NCBI RefSeq assembly: GCF_038592985.1
Contig: NZ_CP151951.1
Span: forward strand, 1,727,001 to 1,791,000
Length of the DNA stretch: 64,000 nt
DNA from: Paenibacillus sp. FSL R10-2782
GTDB taxonomy: Bacteria; Bacillota; Bacilli; Paenibacillales; Paenibacillaceae
Direction of reading: 5' to 3'
Of this stretch, positions 16,486 to 25,703 are shown in pieces. Both the position numbers and the translations under genes were made by a program. Under the pieces are notes generated by a model. That model was not told the DNA's origin. It did no database searches and saw nothing but the letters and a program-made list of their open reading frames with translations. How positions within the stretch are numbered: position 1 is the stretch's first letter; each line of letters starts with the position of its first letter.

Positions 16486-18057
16486 ATGCACCTAACGAAT
16501 GACAATAGCAGGAGCAGAAAAGGATTACGAAACAGTAATTACAGGGAGGCATACAGGCCTCAATTTCATTATTCACCGGAGAAAAATTGGATGAACGATC
16601 CCAACGGCTTGGTTTACTATGAAGGAGAGTACCACCTGTTCTACCAGCATACGCCCCATGATACGCAGCCTGACTTTGGCCGCATGCATTGGGGGCATGC
16701 GGTAAGCAAGGATCTAGTTCATTGGGACGAACTTCCACCAGCAATTCCGCCTGGAGAGGACGGAGCGATCTTCTCGGGAAGTGCGGTGGTGGATAAGAAC
16801 AATACAAGCGGATTTTTCAACGAAGAAGGATCAGGATTGGTTGCCATTTATACGAATGAGGGCAACAGGGCTCAGCCTGGCAAGCCACAGGTGCAAAGCA
16901 TTGCTTACAGCAAGGACAAGGGTCGAACCTGGACGAAATATGAAGGTAACCCGGTTTTATTCCCAACGGAAACGCTAGACTTTCGTGATCCGAAGGTGTT
17001 TTGGCATGATGAATCGTCGATGTGGATAATGGTCCTTGCTGTAAGAGACCGTGTAGAATTTTACACATCTCCAAACCTTAAAGAATGGTCTTTTGCAAGC
17101 GAATTCGGTTCCGACATTCCGGGTATCCACCGGGGAATTTTTGAATGTCCTGATGTATTTCGAATCCAAGTGGATGAGGACCCTAATACCAAGAAGTGGA
17201 TTCTAATGCTAAGCGTGGGGGATAGAAATGGTGTGAATCCAGATGATCCGGAACCACCAGCAGGCGGTTCTGGTATGATGTATTTCATAGGCAACTTTGA
17301 CGGTAAAGCATTTACTCTGGATGAAACGCTAGAATCTTTCGATGCTATTAAATGGGTAGACTATGGATCAGACTTTTACGCGGCCGTGACCTGGAATGGC
17401 ATTCCAAACGAGGACGGACGAAAGATTTGGATAGGCTGGATGAACAATTGGCGTTATGCTGCCACGCTGCCTTCAGAGGAATGGCGTGGCAAGATGTCAA
17501 TTCCCCGTGAGCTACAGCTTAGGACTTATGCAGAGGGACTTCGCTTAATCCAAGTACCCATAAGTGAACTAAGTCAGCTCAGAAAACCGATTTTGTCTCT
17601 GCAAGACTTGACAATTAAGCCAGGTATGAACGTGTTGTCTGATCTTTCTGCTGCAAAGGTAGAAATTATTGCAGAATTTGAAGTCAGTACAGCCGTGGAA
17701 TTCGGGTTCAAAGTGCGGAAGTCTTCCAATCAGGAGACGATCATCGGATATAATATCTCGAATGGGGAGCTGTTCGTCGATCGGACGAAGTCGGGCGCCA
17801 TTGATTTTCATTCCGATTTCACAGCGATACACAAGGCCCCTATGAAGCCAGAGCATGAACGGATACAGTTGAGTATTTATGTGGATTGGTCAAGTGTTGA
17901 GGTCTTCGGAAATCATGGAGAAACAATCATTTCAGACATGGTTTTCCCTGATTCGGAAAGTAGAGGGCTGGAGCTTTATACCATTGATGGAGACCTAAGG
18001 GTCGTATCGCTTCAAATTAATGACCTAGTAAGCATTTGGGGAAATGAGACTGTTTAG
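16486..18057 (+). CDS. Glycoside hydrolase family 32 (sucrose/fructan hydrolase)
   Basis: A 523-residue GH32 enzyme that hydrolyses beta-fructosides such as sucrose, inulin or levan oligosaccharides. The nucleophile motif is WMNDPNG (about 27-33), the transition-state motif FRDPK, and the acid/base motif ECPD. A C-terminal beta-sandwich (about 370-520) follows. No signal peptide is seen, so it acts in the cytoplasm on imported sugar, feeding the fructokinase. Start choice is uncertain: ATG at 16486 gives the family-like N-terminus, but AGGAGA at 16462 is better placed for an ATT or GTG start just upstream (16477 or 16468). The frame is open further back, but that part overlaps the lipoprotein gene. 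Confidence 0.92.
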   Translation: MHLTNDNSRSRKGLRNSNYREAYRPQFHYSPEKNWMNDPNGLVYYEGEYHLFYQHTPHDTQPDFGRMHWGHAVSKDLVHWDELPPAIPPGEDGAIFSGSAVVDKNNTSGFFNEEGSGLVAIYTNEGNRAQPGKPQVQSIAYSKDKGRTWTKYEGNPVLFPTETLDFRDPKVFWHDESSMWIMVLAVRDRVEFYTSPNLKEWSFASEFGSDIPGIHRGIFECPDVFRIQVDEDPNTKKWILMLSVGDRNGVNPDDPEPPAGGSGMMYFIGNFDGKAFTLDETLESFDAIKWVDYGSDFYAAVTWNGIPNEDGRKIWIGWMNNWRYAATLPSEEWRGKMSIPRELQLRTYAEGLRLIQVPISELSQLRKPILSLQDLTIKPGMNVLSDLSAAKVEIIAEFEVSTAVEFGFKVRKSSNQETIIGYNISNGELFVDRTKSGAIDFHSDFTAIHKAPMKPEHERIQLSIYVDWSSVEVFGNHGETIISDMVFPDSESRGLELYTIDGDLRVVSLQINDLVSIWGNETV

Positions 18058-18411
18058 ACTTTAGTTACCGTTATCATTCAAATTAAAATTATCTCACGAC
18101 TTTACAAAAGGCAAGGCACGAACCTTCAAATGATAAATATAGTTTAATTAACCACGGGGATTACTCTGGTAATTCACGACGTGTAGAAAAAGTGTCACAT
18201 TGAATTTTCAATTTGACACTTTTTTATATTGGATAAGATAATGAGTTTGTGTAGATAGCAAAAGGTCTGTTAAGACTTATGTGTAGATTATTTTCGAATG
18301 GACCTCTCCCAAGTGAAATTTTTTATTTTTTAGTGTAGGTGGTTGCCAATTAAGGATTTGACCTCAATTTTAGACACGTATAGATTTTTTGGATACAAGG
18401 AGGCAGGGTCT
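18058..18411. other. Intergenic region with a candidate promoter for the XRE-cupin gene
   Basis: After the terminator the sequence is AT-rich. TTGACC at 18358-18363 with TATAGA (15-base spacing) or TAGATT (17-base spacing) is a plausible promoter. It lies inside the longest reading frame of the next gene, which supports the shorter start at 18412. Nothing else is recognised. Confidence 0.4.
18187..18226 (+). terminator. Terminator of the sugar transport/GH32 operon
   Basis: AAAAAGTGTCA pairs with TGACACTTTTTT, with additional inner pairing ATTGAA/TTCAAT, followed by T-rich sequence. Confidence 0.88.
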
Positions 18412-18960
18412 GTGGATTCAATGCAGTATATCATCGGCTCAAATTTGGCTCAAATCAGGAAGACTAGAGGACTTAGTCTGGATAAAGTGGCTGAAATGAC
18501 GGGGGTCAGCAAAGGAATGCTGGCCCAGATTGAGAAGGGAAAATCCAATCCTACGGTGACCACACTTTGGAAAATTGCCAACGGTTTGCACGTGTCCTTT
18601 TCCACATTCCTCAAAGAGGACTCCCCGCAAATCACTAAAATCAGCAGGGAAGACCTGCATCCGGTGATTGATGAGAACGGCAACTATTTTGTGTACCCTA
18701 TATTCCCGTATCATTCGGAAAAAAAGTTCGAGGTGTTCACCGTAAGCCTGAAGCCAGGTTTTACACATCATGCGGAGAAGCATTTGGGAGAGGAATCCAT
18801 TCTCATGATCCGTGGGGAAATGTACTTTGAAATGCAAGGACAACGGCTTAAACTGAGCGCAGGAGATGCTGTGCAATTTCAAGTCACTGACCTTCATACT
18901 TACTGTAATGAGTCGGATGTGGATGCGGATTTTTATGTCTTGATTTATTATGCGGATTAG
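18412..18960 (+). CDS. XRE-family regulator with C-terminal cupin domain
   Basis: A 182-residue two-domain regulator. The N-terminal helix-turn-helix (about 8-62) reads GSNLAQIRKTRGLSLDKVAE and VSKGMLAQIEKGKSNPTV. The C-terminal small beta-barrel cupin (about 105-180) contains HHAEKHLGEESILMIRGEM, with His and Glu as possible metal or ligand residues. Proteins of this layout often repress amino-acid, polyamine or sugar genes; the ligand here is unknown. GTG at 18412 is chosen because AAGGAGG lies 8 bases before it; the frame is open back to TTG at 18343 with a weaker site. It stands alone, 84 bases before the thioesterase. Confidence 0.88.
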   Translation: MDSMQYIIGSNLAQIRKTRGLSLDKVAEMTGVSKGMLAQIEKGKSNPTVTTLWKIANGLHVSFSTFLKEDSPQITKISREDLHPVIDENGNYFVYPIFPYHSEKKFEVFTVSLKPGFTHHAEKHLGEESILMIRGEMYFEMQGQRLKLSAGDAVQFQVTDLHTYCNESDVDADFYVLIYYAD

Positions 18961-19043
18961 TGGGATGATTAGCACAGTCAGTCTAACACAGGCTTTCACT
19001 ATATAAAAAGATAGCTACGAGGAAAAGAGAGGAAAGAGAACCC

Positions 19044-19559
19044 ATGGAAAGCAAGTACATCCGAGAAACCTACTGCTTCAAGACGTCCCGTGTATTTCCC
19101 AACGATATCAACAATCATAACACGCTCTTCGGAGGCCGATTGATGTCGTATATCGACGATATTGCGTCTATCGCAGCCTCCAAGCTATGCCGCACGAATA
19201 CGGTCACAGCGTCTACGGATTCAGTGGATTTTTTGCTGCCCATCCATCCGAGCGATTCAGTCACGTTGGAGGCGTTCGTAACCTGGACAGGCCGCAGCTC
19301 TATGGAGGTCTTCGTGAAGGTAATTCGTGAAGGACTAATGACTGGCGACCGGAAAGTCGCAGCCACCGCTTTCCTGACCTTTGTGGCACTGGACGAGAAC
19401 AACGGTAAAGTGATCGTACCGCAGGTCATTCCGGAGACGGAAGAAGAAGTACAATTGCACCAGACCGCGCCATCGCGTGCAGCGATACGACGTCAGCGCA
19501 GGGAGGAAAGCAAGCAACTGGCGAGCTTCCTGACGACAGATTATCCGTGGGAGCTGTAA
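19044..19559 (+). CDS. Acyl-CoA thioesterase, hotdog fold
   Basis: A 171-residue hotdog-fold thioesterase of the YciA/YkhA (BACH) type, which releases free CoA from acyl-CoAs. The diagnostic part is NDINNHNTLFGGRLMSYIDD (about 20-39), holding the conserved Asn-His and the catalytic Asp. A charged C-terminal tail follows the domain. Start ATG follows GAGAGGAAAGAG. A terminator lies 75 bases after the stop. Confidence 0.9.
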   Translation: MESKYIRETYCFKTSRVFPNDINNHNTLFGGRLMSYIDDIASIAASKLCRTNTVTASTDSVDFLLPIHPSDSVTLEAFVTWTGRSSMEVFVKVIREGLMTGDRKVAATAFLTFVALDENNGKVIVPQVIPETEEEVQLHQTAPSRAAIRRQRREESKQLASFLTTDYPWEL

Positions 19560-19635
19560 CGCCCTGACGCGCCTCAAACCGATCTGGACAAGGGATAGCC
19601 TACGTACAGGTTCAACTATCATTTTATTACAAAAA

Positions 19636-19684
19636 GAAGCCGTTCTTCCGTTAGCAGAGATCTGCTGGGAAGACGGCTCTTTTG
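19636..19684. terminator. Bidirectional terminator between thioesterase and GH43 genes
   Basis: AGCCGTTCTTCC and GGGAAGACGGCT pair around an inner AGCAGA/TCTGCT stem. A-runs before and T-runs after allow use by both convergent genes. Confidence 0.85.
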
Positions 19685-19751
19685 AAATAACTGAAAATCA
19701 GAGATTCTTGCTTCAATGACGATGGAAGATGTCCGTTCGACGTTGAAAGAA

Positions 19752-21218
19752 CTAATCTACTTTCACTACACGAAAATGCTGATTGGTTCCGCCGTTATCT
19801 CCCCATTGAATCGCTTTGGCACCATCGGCGGTAGTGCCTTCGGAAATGTCGATCAGTTTGCCCGTTGCCCGGTTTTTCAGCTTGTAATAACCTCCCGTTA
19901 CAGATACCAGTTGCCATTGCTGGCTGGACCAGCCTCCATCGCTCCACTGCTCGATGACTGCGCCGTCCGCAGTAGCTCCGTTTTCAACGCCGATCAGCTT
20001 GCCACTGTTGCGGTTGACGATTTTGTAATATCCGCCGCCCGCGTCCTTGAGCTGCCATTGCTGGCTGGATGCTCCCGAATCCGCACGCTGCTCCAGATCC
20101 GCTCCATCTGTGGTTGCACCGTCAATTACATTCAGCGGCTTGTTGCTCTTGCGGCTTACCAACTGATAGTATCCGTCCGGGTCAATGACGATTGGCGTGG
20201 TTACGCCTTGAACCACCCCGCTGGCAGTGTCGATGTTCATACTGTCGAACCAGTCCATAGCCAAAGAAGTTCCGGTTGGAAAACGCAGCGGCAGCCATAC
20301 ATATTGTGAATCCTGCACTGGACCGCTCCACGCTCCCGCCCAGCGGTCGCCTAAATACAGGTACGAGGTCGTCTGAGTACCTTCTACCGGAATGACATAG
20401 GCTGACTGTGAACCGTAGGTCGTGCTGTCTCCGAAGTTAATGGTGTTGCTCCACGTTCCCTCAATACTGGATGCAGTAGCATACTTGGCCTGGTTGGGAT
20501 TCCAGCTCGTTGCCCCGGATGTGATCAGGAAGTAGACGTCTCCTTTCTTGAACATCGCCGGAGCTTCACGATATTGTCCCGGCCAGAGTGTGGTCACCAG
20601 CGATTCAACTTGCAGAAAATCCGGTGTCAGACGATAAATGTTCAAGTCGGCATTCACACGGGTAGCAGAAATCAGGTAAGCCGTGCCATTGTCGTTGTAC
20701 ACAGTCATATCCCGGGAATCGTAATCCAGAGGACGGAAGCTGCCCTGATAGGTGTAATCGCCGTCCACAGTATCGGAAGAGGCAACGGCCACCCGGGCTT
20801 CGTTGTAATTAACTCCATTTTCCTTGTGCATCCACAATACGTATTTACGTGTTTTTTCATTATAAATAACCTTTGGACGTTCAATATTCGAGACATTCAG
20901 CTCTACTGCTGAGCTGCTGGTTAACACGTTTTTGCGGAACTCCCAGTTTTTTAAATCAGAGGAACGGTAGGCCGATACCGCTTTGAACGTGCCGTTGGGG
21001 TTGCGATTTTCACCAAACCAGTAGTAGTAACCGTCTACCTTAATCATACCGCCCCCATGAGCATGAACCACGTTTCCAGCGCTATCTTTAAACTGAATGC
21101 CATTCACAACATTCGCTGGGGCCGCTGAAGCAATCTTCGGTGAAAACATCTGGAAAATGCTCAACGACAGCAAAACAGCGAGCATAATACACAGTAAGGT
21201 GGCAAAATCATATTTCAT
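19752..21218 (-). CDS. Secreted GH43 glycosidase with ricin-type CBM13 (galactanase-like)
   Basis: A 488-residue secreted enzyme. A signal peptide (about 1-33, ending ASA) is followed by a five-bladed GH43 catalytic domain (about 40-330) with HAHGGGMIKVDGYYYWFGEN near the start and REAPAMFKKGDVYFLITSG in the middle. This pattern resembles exo-beta-1,3-galactanases of GH43 subfamily 24. The C-terminal third (about 345-488) is a CBM13 beta-trefoil with three repeats, seen in two SSQQWQL motifs and a final TNQHFRV. It probably trims plant arabinogalactan; activity is inferred from family. Start ATG follows AGAGGAGGAC. Confidence 0.88.
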   Translation of the reverse strand: MKYDFATLLCIMLAVLLSLSIFQMFSPKIASAAPANVVNGIQFKDSAGNVVHAHGGGMIKVDGYYYWFGENRNPNGTFKAVSAYRSSDLKNWEFRKNVLTSSSAVELNVSNIERPKVIYNEKTRKYVLWMHKENGVNYNEARVAVASSDTVDGDYTYQGSFRPLDYDSRDMTVYNDNGTAYLISATRVNADLNIYRLTPDFLQVESLVTTLWPGQYREAPAMFKKGDVYFLITSGATSWNPNQAKYATASSIEGTWSNTINFGDSTTYGSQSAYVIPVEGTQTTSYLYLGDRWAGAWSGPVQDSQYVWLPLRFPTGTSLAMDWFDSMNIDTASGVVQGVTTPIVIDPDGYYQLVSRKSNKPLNVIDGATTDGADLEQRADSGASSQQWQLKDAGGGYYKIVNRNSGKLIGVENGATADGAVIEQWSDGGWSSQQWQLVSVTGGYYKLKNRATGKLIDISEGTTADGAKAIQWGDNGGTNQHFRVVKVD

Positions 21219-21242
21219 TGTTTCGTCCTCCTCTGTATGTTT

Positions 21243-21256
21243 TTAAAGCGCTTACA
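21243..21256 (-). promoter_or_regulatory. Catabolite-responsive element (CcpA site) upstream of GH43
   Basis: On the minus strand the site reads TGTAAGCGCTTTAA, which fits the cre consensus TGWAARCGYTWNCW at 13 of 14 positions. It lies 25 bases before the GH43 start codon, so CcpA would block initiation or elongation when good sugars are present. Confidence 0.7.
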
Positions 21257-21481
21257 AAAGGATTTGTACTGAATAGCTCTCTATGCTGATGCCTATCACC
21301 TGTCTGATGATACGAAGTGAGCAGCAAGAGGATTATATCCCAATTGTATCCATATTGAATTGAAAGTGCTAGAGTAGTATATTGACCATGTACGCCGCAG
21401 ATGATAAACTTCCAATGAATTTCCAATAGAGCGGTGAAGTTATGAATGGGCTGATATTTATTACGGTATAGGGGGCCGACC

Positions 21482-22180
21482 ATGGAAATATATGCGATTG
21501 ACACGAGCAAGCCGGAGGCAGACGGTCATTACGGGTCACTGATGAACCGGGTTTCGACTGAAAAGCGACAGAAGCTGGATCGTTTTTTACATCGGGAAGA
21601 TGCTTTAAGGGGCTTATACGCCGATGTGTTGCTAAGGTGGTTGGCCTGTCGGCAATTGAAGGTATCCAACGCCAGTCTTCAGTTTACATATAATGCTTTC
21701 GGCAAGCCTTCCTTGTTGAATGCACCCGCATTCCATTTTAATGTTTCTCACTCGGGAAAATGGGTGGTATGCGCCGTGGATGATCATTCGCTTGGCATCG
21801 ACATTGAACAACTTCGTCCTATTGATTTTGAGGTGGGAAGGGTGTGCTTTTCGGACACGGAGTATGATGCGTTGATGCACCAGGAAGCGGAGAGCCGCTT
21901 ATCCTATTTTTATGATCTATGGACGCTCAAGGAAAGCTTTGTGAAGGCCGAAGGACAGGGATTAACGCTGCCGCTAAAGTCATTTTCATTCGATTTAAGT
22001 GAGCGTCCGCTGATCGGTTTTACGACGGAAGGCTTTACCACCGAGTATTGTCATTTTAAACAGTATGAGATCGATGAACACTATAAAATGGCTGTCTGTG
22101 CAACGCATGGCCACTTTGCCGATCTGGTGCAGCAGGTAGACATACATACACTATGTTTGGAATCGGCAGCACAGGCGTGA
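21482..22180 (+). CDS. 4'-phosphopantetheinyl transferase, Sfp type
   Basis: A 232-residue Sfp-type transferase that converts apo carrier domains of NRPS/PKS enzymes (and possibly ACP) to the holo form with CoA. The magnesium/CoA motifs are visible: LGIDIEQLRP (about 100-109) and WTLKESFVKAEGQGL (about 147-161), with FNVSHSGKWV upstream. P. polymyxa-type organisms make several NRPS products (polymyxin, fusaricidin), for which such an enzyme is needed; no NRPS gene is in the window. ATG follows AGGGGG. It is monocistronic. Confidence 0.93.
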   Translation: MEIYAIDTSKPEADGHYGSLMNRVSTEKRQKLDRFLHREDALRGLYADVLLRWLACRQLKVSNASLQFTYNAFGKPSLLNAPAFHFNVSHSGKWVVCAVDDHSLGIDIEQLRPIDFEVGRVCFSDTEYDALMHQEAESRLSYFYDLWTLKESFVKAEGQGLTLPLKSFSFDLSERPLIGFTTEGFTTEYCHFKQYEIDEHYKMAVCATHGHFADLVQQVDIHTLCLESAAQA

Positions 22181-22266
22181 TATGAAGCACCATCCGACTG
22201 CACAGTGGCGCTATAGTAGCTCTTTAGTTTGGTTTATATAGTTGAAAAAAAGGGAGATGAGCTGCG

Positions 22267-23856
22267 TTGACACTAACATTGTTCAAGCATGGCAAGCTGT
22301 ATGGGGAATGGGCTGCCAAGGGAGATTCAATCATAGTACAAAATGGCATCATGCAGGCCATTGGACAAGCGCGGGAGCTTGAATTGCAATTGTCGGGTAA
22401 GGAATATGACACGGTGGATTGGGAGGACGCTTATGTGTTGCCGGGCTTGACCGATTCACATATGCATTTGTCCATGCATGGCATGAAGCTGGCGATGCTG
22501 GATTTTACGTCGGCTACCTCGAAGGATGAGATGCTTGATATGCTGCGCAAACGGGTTGCGCTCACACCGCCGGGAGAATGGATTTTAGGGCTGAACTGGA
22601 ACGAAAATGCGTTTATTCCTGTTGAGATTCCGACCATCTCAGAGCTGGATGCCATTACGGATCAGCACCCGGTATATTTGACTCGTACATGCTTTCATAC
22701 GTTTCTGGCGAATTCAGAAGCGTTTCGGCGTGCAGGTATTGGGGAGAACACTCCTGATCCCGCTTCGGGAGCCTACGGAAGAAATGCGGATGGACAGTTG
22801 AACGGATTGATTTATGAGGAAGCGTCCACTGCCTTTACAAGTGTGCAGCCAGAGCCGGATTATTCGGTTAAAAAAGATGCGATCCGTCGAGCCTGTCTGG
22901 ATGCACTACGACTCGGTCTGACGGCTGCACACACGGAGGATTTGCGTTTTCTGGGCAGCGTGGACACCATGCAGCGGATTTACAGGGAGCTGAGGGAGGA
23001 AGGCATTGCCTTTCGCACGCATCAGCTTATCTATCATCCGTTCATGGAGGAAGTCAAAGCGAAAGGGCTGCGTGCTGGTGACGGAAATGAGTGGTTTAAA
23101 ATCGGTGCGGTAAAAATGTTTGCCGATGGTGCGATTGGTGGAAGAACTGCGCTATTGTCTGCACCCTATAGCGATGCTCCGCATACCAGTGGCATGGCGA
23201 TTCAACCGCAGCCAGAGCTGAATCAGATGGTGGCTGCTGTCAGATCCGCAGGTTTTCCGGTTGCTGTACATACGATAGGGGATGGGGCGGCGCATATGAT
23301 TTTGACCGCGATGGAAGCCCATGCTCTAACGGAGGAAAGCGGCTTGCCGGATCGTCTGATCCATGGTCAGGTGCTGACTGCCGATTTGGTCAAGAGAATG
23401 GCGAAGCTGCCGCTGATTGCGGACATCCAGCCGCGTTTTGTAGCAAGTGATTTCCCGTGGGTGCTGGATCGGGTTGGCGAGGGACGTACTGAATATTTGT
23501 ATGCCTGGAAGAAGCTGCTGGACGCAGGTATTCCATGTGCTGGCGGCAGTGACGCGCCGATTGAGCCTTTGGACCCTTTTCTCGGTATGCATGCCGCTGT
23601 GACCCGCACCAAGCCGGGAGAGACGCATGAGGGGTATCTTCCCGATGAAAAGCTGGACATTCACGCAGCGATTCATCTGTTTACCCTTGGAAGTGCAGTG
23701 GCTGCGGGAGAAGCGGATGAACGGGGTTCGCTGGCTGTCGGGAAAGCCGCTGATTTTACGGTTATTGACCGGGATTTATCGGAGCGTCCAGAGGCTTTGC
23801 TTGACGTTAAAGCACGTATGACTGTTGTGAACGGAATCGTTGCGTACCGGGCATAG
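22267..23856 (+). CDS. Amidohydrolase family protein (YtcJ-like)
   Basis: A 529-residue metal-dependent hydrolase of the amidohydrolase superfamily. The metal-binding HxH is in GLTDSHMHLSMHG (about 60-72). Later conserved parts are KMFADGAIGGRTALL, VAVHTIGDGAAHM and AGGSDAPIEPLDP, the last with the metal-site Asp. It matches the YtcJ/N-substituted formamide deformylase-like group. The substrate is unknown. The start is TTG at 22267 behind AGGGAGATGAG. No neighbour suggests a pathway. Confidence 0.9.
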   Translation: MTLTLFKHGKLYGEWAAKGDSIIVQNGIMQAIGQARELELQLSGKEYDTVDWEDAYVLPGLTDSHMHLSMHGMKLAMLDFTSATSKDEMLDMLRKRVALTPPGEWILGLNWNENAFIPVEIPTISELDAITDQHPVYLTRTCFHTFLANSEAFRRAGIGENTPDPASGAYGRNADGQLNGLIYEEASTAFTSVQPEPDYSVKKDAIRRACLDALRLGLTAAHTEDLRFLGSVDTMQRIYRELREEGIAFRTHQLIYHPFMEEVKAKGLRAGDGNEWFKIGAVKMFADGAIGGRTALLSAPYSDAPHTSGMAIQPQPELNQMVAAVRSAGFPVAVHTIGDGAAHMILTAMEAHALTEESGLPDRLIHGQVLTADLVKRMAKLPLIADIQPRFVASDFPWVLDRVGEGRTEYLYAWKKLLDAGIPCAGGSDAPIEPLDPFLGMHAAVTRTKPGETHEGYLPDEKLDIHAAIHLFTLGSAVAAGEADERGSLAVGKAADFTVIDRDLSERPEALLDVKARMTVVNGIVAYRA

Positions 23857-23880
23857 ACGGAAATAGGGATTTGTGCAAAA

Positions 23881-23926
23881 AACCTTCAACCTCACGCTAA
23901 AAGTGGAGTTGAAGGTTTCTTGGCTT
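23881..23926. terminator. Terminator between amidohydrolase and SLH-GH18 genes
   Basis: AACCTTCAAC and GTTGAAGGTT form a perfect 10-bp stem with further inner CTCAC/GTGGAG pairing. Convergent genes on both sides can share it. Confidence 0.82.
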
Positions 23927-25549
23927 TTACAAACCACGCTGTGCGAAACGGTCTGCATTTTTCACACTGGACCATAGATCAGAGCTTGCCCCGCCCGGAT
24001 ACCAGTAGGCGAAGCCTGCGACTCCTTTATCCTGTCCCAAACGGTATTTACGGGTGAAGGATCGCCCTTCCTCCAGCCATAGCTTATGAAGCTGAGTATC
24101 CTTGTAGGAAACGGTGTACTGCTGAATATCCTCATGCCAGACCGGTTTGGAGGTGGAACGGGATACAAACTGATTTTGCTCAATCAGTGAAATATCCGAC
24201 GAAGCGACCGATTGACCACTCGCATTGAGGGTCCAGTTTCGTGTGAATAAAGGCAATGCCAATATGGCTTTATCCGGGTCGGTGGTTAGTAGAAAGCGCC
24301 GTACGCTTTCACGGAGCCATGGTAATGAGGATACGGAGCCGGGAGTTGAGCCGCCTCCCCAATGTTCGTCATATCCCATCAGAATCAAATAGTCTGCCGC
24401 AGCGCCAAGCTGCTTATAGTCAAAGGCGGCTGTCCAGTCTGTACCGTAATCAGGAGATACGCAGATCGCCAGCACAGCATTCAGGCTTTTTAACTTGGCT
24501 TTTAATTGTTGGATGAACAGCGTGAGCTGGGTACGATCCTGCCCATCCACATTTTCAAAATCAATCACAAGCCCATCCAGATGATGTGTAGATACGGCAT
24601 TCGCAAGCTGAGTTATGGTTTTATTCCGTAAAACATCATTGGACAGGATTTGGTGCGTCATCGTTAGATTGGAACGGTTGCCTACCATCGCCCAGACTTT
24701 TTTTTGATGCTGTTTGGACCAGGTGAGGAGCGAGGTGTTTGTAAGATCGCTAATATTACCCGTTTCGTTTAGAAAAAACCAGCGCGGTGATAGGGTGTTG
24801 ATGTTAGATTGAAGCACTGAGCTTTCAAACTGTTGAACGCTCTGATCATATTGCCAGCCTAGTCGGATGGAAGATGCTGTGGACGCTGTTTTGGAGGCAT
24901 GCTGTGTTGAATACGTCAGTAGCCGTTCCAGAAGTGCTGCTGTTTCTTCGCGGGTCAGGGAAGATGTCGGGCGAAATTGGTTGTCTTCCCCTTTCATAAA
25001 GCCGTAACGGTTCACGGTGGTTACAGCTTCAAGAGCCCAATCTGCAATCTGGTCGGCGTCTGTAAAAGTGGAAACCGCTGCTCCTGATCCCGTCGAGCGT
25101 ATGAGGCGCGCGATCATCAAGGCTGCTTCTTGCCGGGTTACAGGGCTGTTGGGTTGAAACGTGGCGGACGTTCCGCCCTGCACCACGTCAAGCTGGGAGG
25201 CTGCTTCAATCCATCCGTAGTACCAGGCTTGTTTGGATACATCCCGATAGGAGGAGACCGATGCTTGTACAGGCTCCAGACCGAGTGTGCGATCCAGCGC
25301 GGTAACCCATTCGGCTCTTGTAACCGCCTTTTTGGGAGAAAAGTAGCCGGGCTGTGTACCTGCCAAAATTCCTTTGGCGTGCAGAGAAGTGATAGATTGA
25401 TAAGCATAGCTGTCTGAAATATCCTTAAACGCTGTGCCAACCGCGGTTGCGGGAACGGTTAAACATGAAGCGAATGTAGTTATTATCGTCATGGCGGCAG
25501 TCGCCAACAGAGTAAGTTTGGTTAGCAAGCGTGATCGTATGGGGCTCAT
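23927..25549 (-). CDS. S-layer-homology protein with GH18-type glycosidase domain
   Basis: A 540-residue secreted protein. After a signal peptide (about 1-37) come three SLH domains (about 40-220) that anchor it to the cell-wall pyruvylated polymer; motifs include YFSPKKAVTRAEWVTAL, FQPNSPVTRQEAALMI and FRPTSSLTREETAALL. The C-terminal part (about 235-540) is a GH18 barrel with LDGLVIDFENVDG, matching the family DxxxDxE catalytic motif. It resembles YaaH/YdhD-like spore or wall glycosidases as well as chitinases. It probably cleaves GlcNAc-containing polymer at the surface. Confidence 0.9.
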   Translation of the reverse strand: MSPIRSRLLTKLTLLATAAMTIITTFASCLTVPATAVGTAFKDISDSYAYQSITSLHAKGILAGTQPGYFSPKKAVTRAEWVTALDRTLGLEPVQASVSSYRDVSKQAWYYGWIEAASQLDVVQGGTSATFQPNSPVTRQEAALMIARLIRSTGSGAAVSTFTDADQIADWALEAVTTVNRYGFMKGEDNQFRPTSSLTREETAALLERLLTYSTQHASKTASTASSIRLGWQYDQSVQQFESSVLQSNINTLSPRWFFLNETGNISDLTNTSLLTWSKQHQKKVWAMVGNRSNLTMTHQILSNDVLRNKTITQLANAVSTHHLDGLVIDFENVDGQDRTQLTLFIQQLKAKLKSLNAVLAICVSPDYGTDWTAAFDYKQLGAAADYLILMGYDEHWGGGSTPGSVSSLPWLRESVRRFLLTTDPDKAILALPLFTRNWTLNASGQSVASSDISLIEQNQFVSRSTSKPVWHEDIQQYTVSYKDTQLHKLWLEEGRSFTRKYRLGQDKGVAGFAYWYPGGASSDLWSSVKNADRFAQRGL

Positions 25550-25660
25550 ACACTATAACCTTCTTTTTATGATAGATTGTCAGACGAATCATTCGTCACA
25601 TGACGACTAATACTATCAAAAATAGTAAAGTTATTCATTGCTAAATTGTTGGAAAACGCA

Positions 25661-25690
25661 AAAAAGCCCTTACCTGTAAAGGCAAGGAGC
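25661..25690 (-). terminator. Terminator after the DegV gene
   Basis: On the minus strand GCTCCTTGCC pairs with GGTAAGGGC around TTTACA, followed by TTTTTT. Confidence 0.78.
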
Positions 25691-25703
25691 TTCACATTCG
25701 AAA

